From assembly GCA_022605405.1 (NCBI GenBank), contig JABYQQ010000006.1, positions 620,001-684,000 on the forward strand: DNA of 64,000 nt, given 5' to 3'. Origin of the DNA: Earliella scabrosa (taxonomy: Eukaryota; Basidiomycota; Agaricomycetes; Polyporales; Polyporaceae). Both the position numbers and the translations under genes were made by a program. Shown one piece after another: positions 12,343-22,913 of this stretch. The notes under the pieces were generated by a model, which did not search any database, was not told where the DNA came from, and saw nothing but the letters and a program-made list of their open reading frames with translations. Numbering within the stretch: the first letter of the stretch is position 1; every line of letters begins with the position of its first letter.

Positions 12343-13706
12343 TCATATCATCCCCTGAAACCAGCGGTCCTGAGCAATCTCCGCCGCCGAGGGTCGTGCG
12401 GTGGGCTCCAGCACGAGAATCCTCCTGAGAAAGTCAAGCAGCGCGTCGGCGTCTTCATCATCTGTCCAACCCGCTCGAACCCTTCGCCGGTGCTCCGCCC
12501 ACCGCACATCAGGGAACAAAGACGGACGTGGCGCACTATCCCACCAAGTTTTCCATGCCGGAGGCAGACTCGTGGACATGCCTGCCATTGATTGTGGCAG
12601 GCCCCTCATACCCACGCCGGGGAAGAGGGAAGATCCCGTGACAATTTCGTATATCTATCCGGAGGTCAATCACCTCGAAGGCCATATAAACGAAGACGTG
12701 CAGACTTACCGACGCGCCGAGCGCCCAGATATCTGCTGGGGGCTCGATAGGGGGATTGTCCACTTGCTCTATGACTCGGGCGAAAACGACCTCCGGTGCG
12801 CAAGCCTCCAGCGCACACTGGAAACGCAGTGGCAGGGTTCCCGCCTTATGCGCTAGATATGAAAGTGGCGGTCAGTCCATCGACGAGAAATCGGAGGTAG
12901 GAATGTGCCCTTACCGTTCCCAAAGTCGAAGAGCTTTGCCTCCGGTTTAGCATCTCCAGCCACGTTGTCATAGTACGCAGCCAAATTGCAGGGCGCGACG
13001 ACGTATGAAGGCAAGGAAGGCGTCTGGTGTTCAGCACTGACAGGAAGAACGACGGTGAGCTCGTACGCTGGAAGGTCCTGCATGACATCGTGGGGGTCCT
13101 GCGCCAAGAGCTGCGGCATGGCAATGCCGGCATTTCCTAAGTGCAGGTCTAACCAGTGTGATGAATAAAATCGGAGTACAAAGCGATAAGCTCACCTCCG
13201 TGAACGATGCCAGCAGCATGAAGCTGCACCACGGCCTGGACCAAGCCATACGCGGCTGCCTTTCGCCAGGTGGGGGACCGCTTCGAGGGGTTCAGCGAGA
13301 GCAAAGGCACGACCACGTCCGTGACAAGTACTGAGTGGACCCCATTCGGACCGCTATGCTGAAACCTATCCAGCAACGTCAGGATATGCGAGCGCGCCGG
13401 ACTGTGCGGTGCTCCGGCGACCTCCTCCAACATGTCCGCCTCTGCGCTTCCCTGGCCCTCAGCCGTCGTGATCTTCAGCGCCACGAATTCTGCAGATGCA
13501 TCCGTCTTCTGCGCCAGCCACACCGTCGCGTACGAACCGAAGCCCAGCTTGTGCATGATGCGGTACCCTGCGTTCTTCCCGTGGAAGATGTTGCCTATGG
13601 TGACGGTATGATAGCCTCCAGGGCAGTAGCGAACCATGTCTTCTGTCGTCCCCATCGAGTCGAAATGGAAGTCATCCGGCTCCAGAGACGGGGGGAGGGT
13701 TGACAT
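12343..13706 (-). CDS. SRPK-like Ser/Thr protein kinase
   Basis: The start MSTLPPSLEPDDF at 13706 leads into PGGYHTVTIGNIF and KLGFGSYATVWLAQ, which is the SRPK-type entry to the kinase fold (Gly-rich loop), followed by VALKI with the ATP-binding Lys. The catalytic loop reads HGDLHLGN across an intron near 13146-13190, so it has HGD in place of the common HRD. The DFG motif is in LFDFGNGK near 12925. APEV and ADIWALGAS follow, and the C-lobe ends VLEPTARPSAAEIAQDRWF before the stop at 12343. At least three short introns interrupt it. Fungi carry many such short SRPK-like genes; most have no known substrate. It sits between the decayed duplicate and PEP1, but a working link is not shown. Confidence 0.75.
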
Positions 13707-13860
13707 CGTAGTCTTGCGAAAGCTGTTTGAAAGGTGAAAGTGTGAACGGAATTGATGGGAGCACAACAAAGAGCGGCGTAGAGCTCTACGAGATGGTCGC
13801 TGAAGCAGAAACACAGTCGGCATTTGCCGGCTAGCATGCTACGGTAGGCGAGGAGTCCAT

Positions 13861-14536
13861 ACAGAGTGACGCGTACGGTCGTGCCAGTGACAGGCGTGAC
13901 TGTTCCACCCTGTCATTCCCGGCAAGTTGGGAGCAGTGAACCTAAGCTCTTTGACATATTCGCACATGCGAACTACTTGTACATGCAATGACACCATAGG
14001 AAAAGAAGACGTAAGCACAGTGACTGGAGGAACTCAATCCAGCTATAAGTGGCATGGCTGACTTCAAGTTCAAGTTAGGGCGTGATCAAGTCTCGCGCAA
14101 AGCTGCAATACGAGTAAGCGTTGAAAACCTATGCTGGTAGATGGCGCACCTACTAGCCTGCCTTTCACTCGCTGCTGGGCTCACGCTTCAGAACCCAGTT
14201 CCCGGGGCCGCACGCCGCGCACCACCCAATCGCCGTCTTCTCCGCAACTTGCTCACCAGGACGGACTGCGTCTGCGGTCACGCCCTCAGGCTCACGCTTT
14301 GCGATCCAGTTCCCGGGCCAGCGCGGAGGGCGAACCGGAATGTCCGCAGGAGCTGCCTCGGCCTCTGGCACGCGTCTTTCGAGCCAGTTGCGCGGCCATC
14401 TGGGTTGACGGTTTTCGAGCTGCAACCCCGGTTCGGCCTCAGGGTCGCGCTTCGCGATCCAGTTCCCGGGCCAGCGCGGAGGGCGCTCCGGAATGTCCGC
14501 AGGAGCTGCCTCTGGCTCGCGCTTTGCGATCCAGTT
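13861..14536. repeat. Segmental duplication, copy B (partner 11240-11982)
   Basis: Copy B covers the 3' flank of PEP1 and its last few peptide units, up to about 14536. The non-coding part (13861-14164) is conserved as well as the coding part, which points to a DNA-level duplication and not to convergence of repeats. Confidence 0.8.
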
Positions 14537-15703
14537 GCCGGGCTTCCAGCGGGGGTCGGGTCTGGTGGGTGGCTCCGGTGCCGCCTCGGGCGCTGACGTG
14601 CGCCGTTCGAGCCAGTTGCGAGGCCATCTGAGTTGACGGCTCTCCTTGTCGGCCTCAGGCTCGCGCTTCGCTATCCAGTTGCCGGGCCAACGAGGAGGAC
14701 CACGAGGTGGGTCAACCTGCGGGGCAGCCTCCGGCTCGCGCTTTGCGATCCAGTTGCCAGGCTTCCAGCGAGGGTCCACGGGATCGATCTGGGGAGCTGG
14801 CGTGCGCCGTTCGAGCCAGTCGCGAGGCCATCTGAGCTGACGGTCCTCAAGCTGTGGGTCAGCTTCGGCCTCGGGTGCGCGTTTCTCGAGCCAGTTACGA
14901 GGCCAGCTAAATTGACGATTCTCGAGCTCCGGGTCCGCCGCCGCCGCCGGCTCTCGCCGCTCCAACCAGTCGCGAGGCCAATTGAGTTGGCGAGCGTCGA
15001 ATTGGGTCACACCCGCAGCTTCGGGCTCACGCTTTCCAAAAGTCCTCGTCGAGCGATCGTACGGCTATGAGGGTTCTAGTGAGGTTCGACAAGGGGGGAG
15101 ACATCGGGACTACGTACCGTAGCAACCGAAATGTGGGGAGCGCCACCTTCCTCCCCGAAGATGTTGCGGAAGGCGGTCAAATGACCACAGTGAGAGCAGT
15201 ACACATCATGGTAGATACCCTTCGGGGTGTTCCCCTTCCTAAGGGAGTCGGCGATGAACTCGGGAGAGTGCACGCCACGCGTCAGCGCAGTGTACACCCT
15301 AACATACACGATCATCAGAACTACATCCTCGTCATGAGTTGAGTCAAGAACTTACCAGTCGATGAACTCAGTCTCTTTGCCACAGTGCGAGCACTTGTGA
15401 GGCGCCGAGTTCGTGTACGTCCCTTCGACTCCGACATCGTAGAAGTCTTGCTTCAGCAGAGTGGTGAGACGGCGCTCCTCGTCCTTGCCGATCTTCCACA
15501 AGTAGAGCTCCTCCCCGAACTCGTCGAGGCGTCCGGTACGCTTGATCAAGCCTTCCTCTGCCGTGGACCTCGCCGAAGTCTGGTAGGTGTACCGAGTTAG
15601 TGGAATGGTCGATGTGTCACGAAGATGGAGGAAGACATACATTGACCACAACGGCGAGGACATTGAGCAGAATGACGGTGAACAATGGTCTCAGGAGTAC
15701 CAT
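14165..15703 (-). CDS. PEP1: secreted multi-copy peptide precursor with Trp-rich Kex2-type units
   Basis: Exons 15703-15641, 15579-15356, 15298-15118 and 15064-14165 give 455 residues. A hydrophobic signal peptide (MVLLRPLFTVILLNVLAVVV) is followed by a conserved domain with KCSHCGKETEFIDW and VYCSHCGHL (CX2CX42CX2C). After YDRSTRTFGKREPEAA come 11 units. Their cores are WPRNWLERR or WPRDWLERR, W(K)PGNWIAKR, and a last unit GWCAACGPGNWVLKR. Each ends in a dibasic KR or RR that Kex2-type proteases cut, mostly followed by acidic/Pro/Ala spacers such as EPEAAP that recall alpha-factor spacers. I infer a secreted precursor processed in the Golgi to short Trp-rich peptides. No tailoring enzyme of the UstY/DUF3328 kind is next to it. 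The family is not one I recognise by name. Confidence 0.85.
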
Positions 15704-16768
15704 CGCGAGATGCGTCGATGGCGCGTGAGGCTCCTAACTCGGGGAAAGACTGAGCGAGGATGAAGAGCACCGTTTTGCTGCAGTCTTCTTATATGTTGTG
15801 AACAATGCCTTGTCGTCTGCCATGTGCAAACTTGCTCGTCTGCCTCACCATTCCACAGGCCCCGCTCAAGATCGGGGTTCGCTTGTCGCTGTGGGATTGT
15901 AGCGGCATTGTTTCGTCTTGGGCGTTACGCAGATGGTCTACCCTATACGCGGCGGTCCGCTAGGGTCAATTCATACGTGCGCCTGGAAGGCTTGAGGCAC
16001 TGCATAAGCTATTCATGAATGCCCGCTCGTACCAGGAACAGTAACGGGCGGCGAGCGGGTGGCGCTACTTCAGAATCCCGCGCACGTATACCGCTGTGAT
16101 CGCCATCAGAACAATTCGGTATACTCAATGGCCATCTTGCTTATGTAGTACTAGGTAAGTTGTTACGGTTGCAGTCATAGTGTGCTCACCTCAATGATCC
16201 GTTAGAACAGTACTCGTAAGTAGATCATTTTGTCGAGGACCGGCACTGCCAGTACATGAGGTCAGTTGTCGCCGCTGTGAGATTGAGGTCTTACATGTGT
16301 CCGGACCAGGAGCGTCTAGTCTCACAATCTATAGAATGAGCGGCGTTTCAGAGTTGATCTAGGCGCTGTCCTTCCTCGTAAACCTTGGCGATAAACAACA
16401 TGGATGCGTACGCATTGTGGCCCTGATTTGCCTGGTTAGCACGGACACCGCGCAAAACATCACTTAACATATCACTCATCTTCTCCAGTACCACCAGTTT
16501 CGCTCCACAGGATAGAACGGTTCACGCCAGAATACTTACTAGTAGGTACAGCAACCACGAGCAGAATAACATTCTCAGGCTTCTTCGAGAACTTCATACG
16601 GACGCTAATAGTACAGTGTACATGCGAAGGGCACAGCTTCAAATTCGTCTGTATGCGAACCGGAAGGACGGGATCAGCGGATGTGCGCCGAAGAATGTAC
16701 TATAGTGCTCTACCTGGACATGGGCGTCGGCGTCATACATGTTCAGAGCGGTCCATCGCTCGCTAGCA
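15704..16768. other. Intergenic region between PEP1 and PEP2
   Basis: This 1.06 kb lies upstream of PEP1 and downstream of PEP2, both on the minus strand. Beyond the putative PEP1 TATA box I see no gene, and no further peptide unit. Confidence 0.45.
15788..15793 (-). promoter_or_regulatory. Putative TATA box of PEP1
   Basis: TATAAG on the minus strand lies about 85 nt upstream of the PEP1 ATG. The position is reasonable for a fungal core promoter, and PEP2 has a TATAAA at a similar distance. Confidence 0.45.
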
Positions 16769-18928
16769 TCAAGCGGCGATTTCAGCCCTCTTCGCGCTGT
16801 CTTCTTCCCGCTTGATGATCCAGTTCCCGGCGGTGCACCGTTGGCACCAGGCGGCGTGCTCCGCCTTCTTCTCAAGATTGGCAGGTACATCCTGATAGGG
16901 TCGATTGTTGTCAGCACAGGCGGAGTAGTCACAGACAAGAAGTACCGACCATGGCTGATGCTTCCTCGCGCTTGATGAGCCAGTTTCCCGGGGCGCAGCG
17001 CTGACACCAAGACGCCTTCTTCTCAAGAATCACAGGCTGACATTAGACGGGATGTGAGTTGTAGTTCGCACGAGAATCGCTTGAGAATAACCTCGTCCGC
17101 AGAAGCGTCCGTAGCATCGTCACGCTTAATGAGCCAGTTGCCCGGTGCGCAGCGTTGGCACCACGACGCCTTCTTCTCTAGGGTTTGAGTAGCCTGTGCG
17201 GGGGCATCAATGAGTATTAGATCCTGCACGTTAACAAGATTTGGTACCTCCGCGACGGCTTCACGCTTGATCAGCCAGTTACCCGGAGCACACCGCTGAC
17301 ACCAAGACGCCTTTTTCTGGAGTACCTCGGAGGGCTACATGCGGATGTTAATGTCACCGCCACGTCGGAAAGTCAAGTGCAACAACGAACCTCGTCATCG
17401 ACAGCTCCTACCGCCTCCTCGCGTTTGATCAACCAATTGCCCGGAGCACACCGCTGACACCAAGCGGCTTTCTTCTCAAGCTTCTCGGAAGCCTGGTCGA
17501 ACGCTATGAATGAATTGGTTCGTAGTGCAAGACGACCAAGACCCACCTCGTCCGTGGGGGCGTCATTTGCGGACTCACGCTTGATGAGCCAGTTGCCGGG
17601 TGCACACCGTTGGCACCACGAAGCTTTCTTCTGTAGGGTCTCGGGTACCTAAGTCGAATACTCTCAGAATGGCTCCCGTCAGGGGGTCGGGAAGTACACA
17701 CCGCATCGTCGAGGGGTTCAGGCGTGGCATCCCGCTTGATAAGCCAGTTGCCCGGGGCACAACGCTGGCACCACGAAGCTTTCTTCTCTAAAGTCTCAGT
17801 TGCCTATTACAACACGTTGAGCGACCTCCATGCTGGACAGGGGTGACATTCACGAACCTCCTCCTGACCTGCAGCGTCGCGCTTGATGAGCCAGTTACCA
17901 GGGGCACATCGTTGACACTAAGAAGCTCTCTTCTCAAGTGGCTCGGATACCTGTAAATGCTTTTGATGAGAATGACCGCTCTGTTGTATTAAGCAGACAG
18001 GTTCAACCCACCTTCGAGTCGTCTTCGGCCGCTTCGGAGGTCCCCTCACGCTTGATAAGCCAGTTGCCCGGAGCGCAACGCTGGCACCAGGATGCACTTT
18101 CGGCCTTCTTCTCAAGGGTCGCGGCCTCCTATCAAACCATTGCCATGCTCAGTTCCAGCACGCATAGCTTACGTTCTGGCGTCTAAAGGATGACTCACAG
18201 GTTCGGCCTCGGCTTCGCGCTTGGTCATGAGCGTCGAGCCAAAGGTCCTCGTCGCGCGGTCGTACGGCTAGACCACGAATGTGGATATGAGCGCTCCGGT
18301 GAATACAAGATATAATGAATGAATGTGGAGGATAAGACGCACAGTGGCATGGGCGATGTGCAGCGCGCCGCCCTCGTTGCCAGAGTGATCGCGGAAGTGG
18401 GTCAGATGCCCGCAGCGTGAGCAGTATACGTCGTGATGGACGCCCTTGGGTGTATGGCCCGCCTTGAGGGACTCGAGGATGAATTCAGGGGAGTGCACCC
18501 CGCGCTTCAGTGCTGTGTAGACCCTGCGAGCCGAACGTGCCGTGAGCATGGGCTCGAGAGTGGCCTAGGGAACAGATAGGCAACTGACCAGTCGATGAAC
18601 TCGCTCTCCTTGCCGCAATGGGCGCACGTCTGGGGCGGGGCGGTGACATAGGTGCCCGCGACGCCCACATCGTAGAAGTTGTGTTCGAGGAGGTCCGAGA
18701 GGCGATCTTGCTCGTCCTCGCTGATCATCCAGGAGTAAACCTGGTGATCGAGTTCGTCGCGTAGGTCGGTGAGCTTGACAGCGTTCCCCGTCGACCGAGC
18801 AGACGACTGTCCGCCCGCTGCTTGTCAAAACTTCTCGATGACGGGATTAGCATCGGGCATACCTTCACCACGACAGCGAGAACGTTGAGCAGTAGGATTG
18901 AGAAGATGTACATCGGTTTGAGGGCCAT
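16769..18928 (-). CDS. PEP2: secreted multi-copy CxxC peptide precursor, one unit per exon; stop in unit 2
   Basis: Thirteen exons: 18928-18863, 18806-18589, 18523-18343, 18267-18199, 18128-18012, 17950-17858, 17803-17702, 17648-17547, 17492-17391, 17334-17248, 17193-17092, 17036-16950, 16891-16769. The first four encode a signal peptide (MALKPMYIFSILLLNVLAVV), the same CX2CX42CX2C domain as PEP1 (TCAHCGKESEFIDW, VYCSRCGHL), and YDRATRTFG ending TKREAEAEP. Each of the nine remaining exons encodes one unit of the form LEKKASWCQRCAPGNWLIKR, with dibasic sites on both sides of a roughly 13-residue peptide with two Cys. All nine exons are phase 0 at both ends. The second unit has TAG at 17918-17920 where the others have TGG, so full splicing would stop after about 227 residues; skipping that exon would keep the frame (482 codons if the stop is ignored). 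It may be a recent null allele or may rely on exon skipping. Confidence 0.85.
17918..17920 (-). other. Premature stop codon (TGG to TAG) in PEP2 exon 6
   Basis: The eight sibling exons all have TGG for the first Trp of the peptide (WCQRC). Exon 6 reads TAG-TGT-CAA-CGA-TGT, a one-base change. The rest of the exon, with its CAPGNWLIKR, is intact, and so are its splice sites, which suggests the change is recent. Confidence 0.85.
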
Positions 18929-20532
18929 GGTTGATTCCGCTAAATGCTGTCAGCAGATTCGAGCTGGAGGTAGTGAATGTCATCGACATCGGTCGCCTTT
19001 ATACGTAGTGCACGAACGCCTTGTTGGAGCCATGCGCTAGAATACACCGACCGAGGCCGTGATGTGCCTCTCCCAAACTTGAGGACCCCAACCGCACACC
19101 AGGTACGGAGGGATTGGAATGAATGATGTTGGAGCGGCGGGAGGACTAGAACCGAGTGCAACGGCAATAGGTCGCCCTAGCGTTGATGGCGACCAGTATC
19201 GTCACTGGTGCACGATAGCCGGAGCACTCCACGACCAAGCATGTGAGCACTATCGGACTGCCTACGGAGCGCGGCAGAATGCAAATGGGCAGACCTGAAA
19301 CGCAATACAGGGTGAAATTCGGTCACCACGGGCAAATATTCAGCAAAGTCCCCCGCTCTGGAACGCCACGCTGTGTCGTGGTGCGCCCATCGGAGTCATT
19401 GTATGGCCGTATCGATGAATCATTGTATTCAGTCGTATGCGTCGACGTCCACTGTAGACCTAGTACGTCTGTATTTCAGAGCACCATGGTAGCCGTGTCG
19501 TCACCGCTGTACCACGCCGACTTCGGGCTGGCCGAAGAGATTGGTAAGCTCCCTGGAGGGAGCATCTGTACTTGTCATGGAAAGACGAACAAGACGGTGA
19601 TGACAGAGCAGCGAGGGCGAACATACCATGTACATCATGAAAGCCGCACTACTGTCCCCATGGAGTCGTTCCGAGCAAGATCTGTACACGCAGCGGTAGT
19701 CAGAAATGGTCTCAACAAGTGATCCGACGCTGACAAGCAAACCTCAGATTTTCCAGCGCACCACGGTATGACTACTGATACTTAGACGAGTCTGTAAATA
19801 CTGATATCATCGTGGCAACTCTCCCGCCGCAGAGATCCGCATGCTGGGTGTCCCGGTGGTAATCAAGCAAGGTCGCGCAGAGTGTGTGGCTCGACAAACA
19901 TAAATGCTGTGAATCTAGCGTCAAAGATGTCGGATGGTTGAAGAGGGTTGAAGGTAACGAGAACGATGGCGACTAGGCGCCTGACGTGTATTTTGTCGGG
20001 CCGGGCGGCCCGGTGCTCACTCCACGAAACGACTCAAGTCTCAAACCCCGGTCGGACAAGCGAGTACTCACTATCATGTACATAAGTATGATGCAGCAGG
20101 TACAGAGTCTTCTTTGCGTAAAATCACAAATAAGCACAATGAACGCCTGGTCTTTACGTTCAAAAGTTCCCCTTTGCTGTACGGTCAGCAGGGCCCCGTC
20201 CACGCCGACGGCGTAGATAGTTACACCAATCTGGGTCTGGAGGGCAAGCCTGCGTAATACTAGTAGAACGGTGTCTTTTCCTCTGATACTGAGTGTTGAG
20301 ACGAGTCGCAAGGAGGTTTCGGGACAGCGGAGGCGTCGTAAAGGCTGGGGCTGGGTATCCTCTCCGCTGTGCCGCCGATCTTCCATGACTCTCACCACAG
20401 TCCACGTACGGAATACAGGAGTCTATGATACAGCAGATATGAAAGTACGTGTATACGCATACAAAGATACATGAAGCAATCTAACGTCCATCTAAATCCG
20501 CGTTCAAACTCCTCGATCGCACAGCGAACGCA
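18929..20532. other. Long intergenic region upstream of PEP2
   Basis: About 1.6 kb. It holds the PEP2 promoter and the 3' flank of the hydrolase gene. Two frames are notable only for length: 19243-19722 plus, and 19973-20386 minus (about 137 codons from its ATG, with LVSTLSIRGKDTVLLVLRRL and one hydrophobic run). Neither shows a family resemblance or splice pattern, so I do not call a gene. Confidence 0.4.
18998..19003 (-). promoter_or_regulatory. Putative TATA box of PEP2
   Basis: TATAAA on the minus strand lies about 70 nt upstream of the PEP2 ATG. Confidence 0.5.
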
Positions 20533-22511
20533 TCACACCTTCGCGATCCACTCCTCAACCTGCTTCCAAACAGCGTCCCGCACCCCCTCGTCCCACCAGC
20601 CCATCATCAGCACGTCGTGCGGCGCATCCTTGACCCAAATCGTGTGCACCTCCACACCATCCCGCTCCATAGCGCCCACCAGCTTCGTCACCTCGCGCTC
20701 AAGCCGTTCCGCGTCCCCGAGGACGACGCAGACCTTCGTGAAGTCCGTGAACAGGCTCAGCCCGCGTGGGGACGCTATGATCGGGCGTGCGAGAGACGTC
20801 GGGCTGCGCTCGAGCTCTCCGGTGGCGACCTCTGGGGGACCAGTGACGAGTGGTGGAACATGGCCGTTGCCGCTTGGTGTAATGGGGACTGGCGTAACTG
20901 GGGCCGATGTCATGGTGCGGAGGAACTGCCGGTGGGTGTCGTCCATTTGCGCGATAGTGAGGTCGGCCACGCTAGCGGCAAACGCATCGCCGTAGAACGC
21001 ACTGAGGACACGCGAAGATGCCGGGCTAACGTAAGGGCTGTGCATAGTCTCGATAGGATTGTGGCCGAGAAATGTGCGTTGGAGTAGGGCTCGAGGCTCG
21101 GGAGTATCGACAAGATAGTCGGTGTCGGCGTGAGGACGTGGGATATACGAAGACGGAGTTTCGGGAAAGGCGTGCGCTACACAATTGTAAGCGAGCATAG
21201 GGTGATAGAGAGGCCAAACGCGACGTACAGGGATCACAGGACGGCGACAAGAGAAGCAGACCGTCGGGTGGTGGCAGCACGCCCTCGTCTCTGATCCACC
21301 GCGCAAGAGCGAGAACAAGGTTGCCTCCTGCACTGTCGCCGATGAGAATGATCTTGCAGTTCAGGCTGGCAGCCGCTTCGGAGACACGCGCACGAATTTC
21401 GCTGTTCTCTTTCTTGTTCTTCCTTCGCTCGCGGTAGTCTGCGCTATCGACGCCGAGGTAATCCACAGCAGCGTCAACAGCCTTCTTGTCGAAGTCCTCC
21501 GAGTCGCTGTTCGTGCTTTCTGCCTTCCTAGAGCGAACACGTTTCCCGCCACGTCTTTGATGACGACGCACTATATGCGCGTAGACGGCGGCGGCATCTT
21601 GCACAGCTGCCGGGAATGGGGCGTGTTGCAAAAGCCGGTACTCCACAGCGTGTATTTCTGTGAACGCCTTGTCCTGTATCCGATGCATCAGCTTCGCGAC
21701 CGGAGCCAGACAAACATGGTGACGCACCTTCATGAGCCGCGCGGGAATCTTGGAAGTCGATGCTTTCTCGTGCGCAGACATGTGGCAGTATCCTCCACCG
21801 TGCAAGAAGATGCCAATGAGAGGAACCTCTCCCGCGGCCGCTTCATACTCTCCACCATCCATCAGGCCGTCTCTGGATTGGGTCTGACCCGCCTTGTCGT
21901 CCGAGCACGTTGGAATAACTGAAGATCCGGCTGTCAGTAAGAGTGTGAGAAGATGTGTGCGTGTTTGGGGGACACGGCGTGCAATGGAGCACGGGCAATC
22001 CAAGTGACTTGCAGGTGACTTGGATTCTGGGTCTGCACACTAAGGGATACACGACACAGGGAAATGGAGAGGGGGAAGTTCGGAGAAGGATTCACTCACT
22101 CTTCGGTCTCTCCTTCGGCCACACAAAACATCCCACACGCCTGAACGGAACCTGAGGGTCCGCAATGATGCCAGTCCTGAGCTCCTCCGGCAGCGGATCG
22201 ACCCACTCGAAACGCGTGTACTTTAGCGTGCGGTTGGCACATTCCTCGTCCGGGTTGCGCGTGCCCCATGTTACTCCGGCCAACTCGGTGACCTTGTAGA
22301 CGCGGCGGGTAAAGTTGACGGAGATGCAGCACTTGATTGACCAGGACGGTCGCGGTCGGTAGCTCCGGGGTAGAATGCCGTAGTATACTGTCCACCAGAC
22401 GGTCATTACAAGGGTGGTGAACAAACGTTGGAAGACGTAGAGAGACTTCAGAGGCTCCTTCGCGTAGGGCATGTCATCCTGGTACGCATAGCGTTTCTGA
22501 GGATTCGGCAT
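20533..22511 (-). CDS. Alpha/beta hydrolase (HSL-type esterase/lipase-like), membrane-anchored
   Basis: Three exons. The first (22511 to about 22102) encodes MPNPQKRYAYQDD, a probable membrane helix around LFTTLVMTVWWTVYYGIL, and a lead domain. The second holds HGGGYC, the oxyanion-hole motif of the hormone-sensitive-lipase class, and GDSAGG with the nucleophile Ser (near 21330). The third holds VCVVLGDAERLEREV, where the catalytic acid is expected, and DAPHDVLMM with the catalytic His, ending EEWIAKV at 20533. All three catalytic parts are present in order. Fungal relatives hydrolyse ester bonds of lipids or secondary metabolites; the substrate cannot be read from the sequence. It is transcribed away from the DUF1295 gene, with 402 nt between the two starts. 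Confidence 0.85.
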
Positions 22512-22913
22512 CGCTAGTGTTCGTTAAGAAGGGACAGTCGTAGTGAGCGTAGTATCGTCGTAGTCGTCGTGGTCGTCGTCAACGTCGTGCGTCGTGGGAG
22601 TTGGGGGAAGAGGTGAGAGAGCCATGGGCGGGCCCGGCGGGGCTGGTACAATCCTGGAGTAACTTCTGACGTCAGTATGGATGGTGTAGCCACAAACAAA
22701 ACAAGACATAACAACAGCGGGCGTCTAATGACTGCGTCACGACAGCACTGCCTCCAGACTGCCTCGATCTCTTGCTTTCGGGTAAGTACGTCACGATCGC
22801 GGGCTGACGCGCTGACGTCCCTCTGGCAAGGGATATTTAGCCAGTCACTGCGAGACGTCTTTTCCCACCTCTCTTCCCTCTGCTTTTGTTGTGATATTCT
22901 CCTCGACGGCAGC
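22512..22913. promoter_or_regulatory. Shared divergent promoter region
   Basis: The 402 nt between the starts of the hydrolase (minus) and the DUF1295 gene (plus) must hold both promoters. It includes a GTCGTCGT-type trinucleotide run around 22555-22590. No defined operator was recognised. Confidence 0.4.

Noticed and set aside
14165..18928. PEP1/PEP2 as classical basidiomycete mating pheromones
   Set aside because: Those are short precursors ending in a CaaX farnesylation motif. PEP1 and PEP2 have a signal peptide, no CaaX, and many dibasic units.
14165..18928. Dikaritin-type (ustiloxin-like) RiPP cluster
   Set aside because: The repeated Kex2 layout fits, but no UstY/DUF3328 protein, methyltransferase or peptidase is seen beside the genes, so a RiPP call has no support here.
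19973..20386. 137-codon frame on the minus strand upstream of PEP2
   Set aside because: It has one hydrophobic run but no domain, paralogue or intron pattern.
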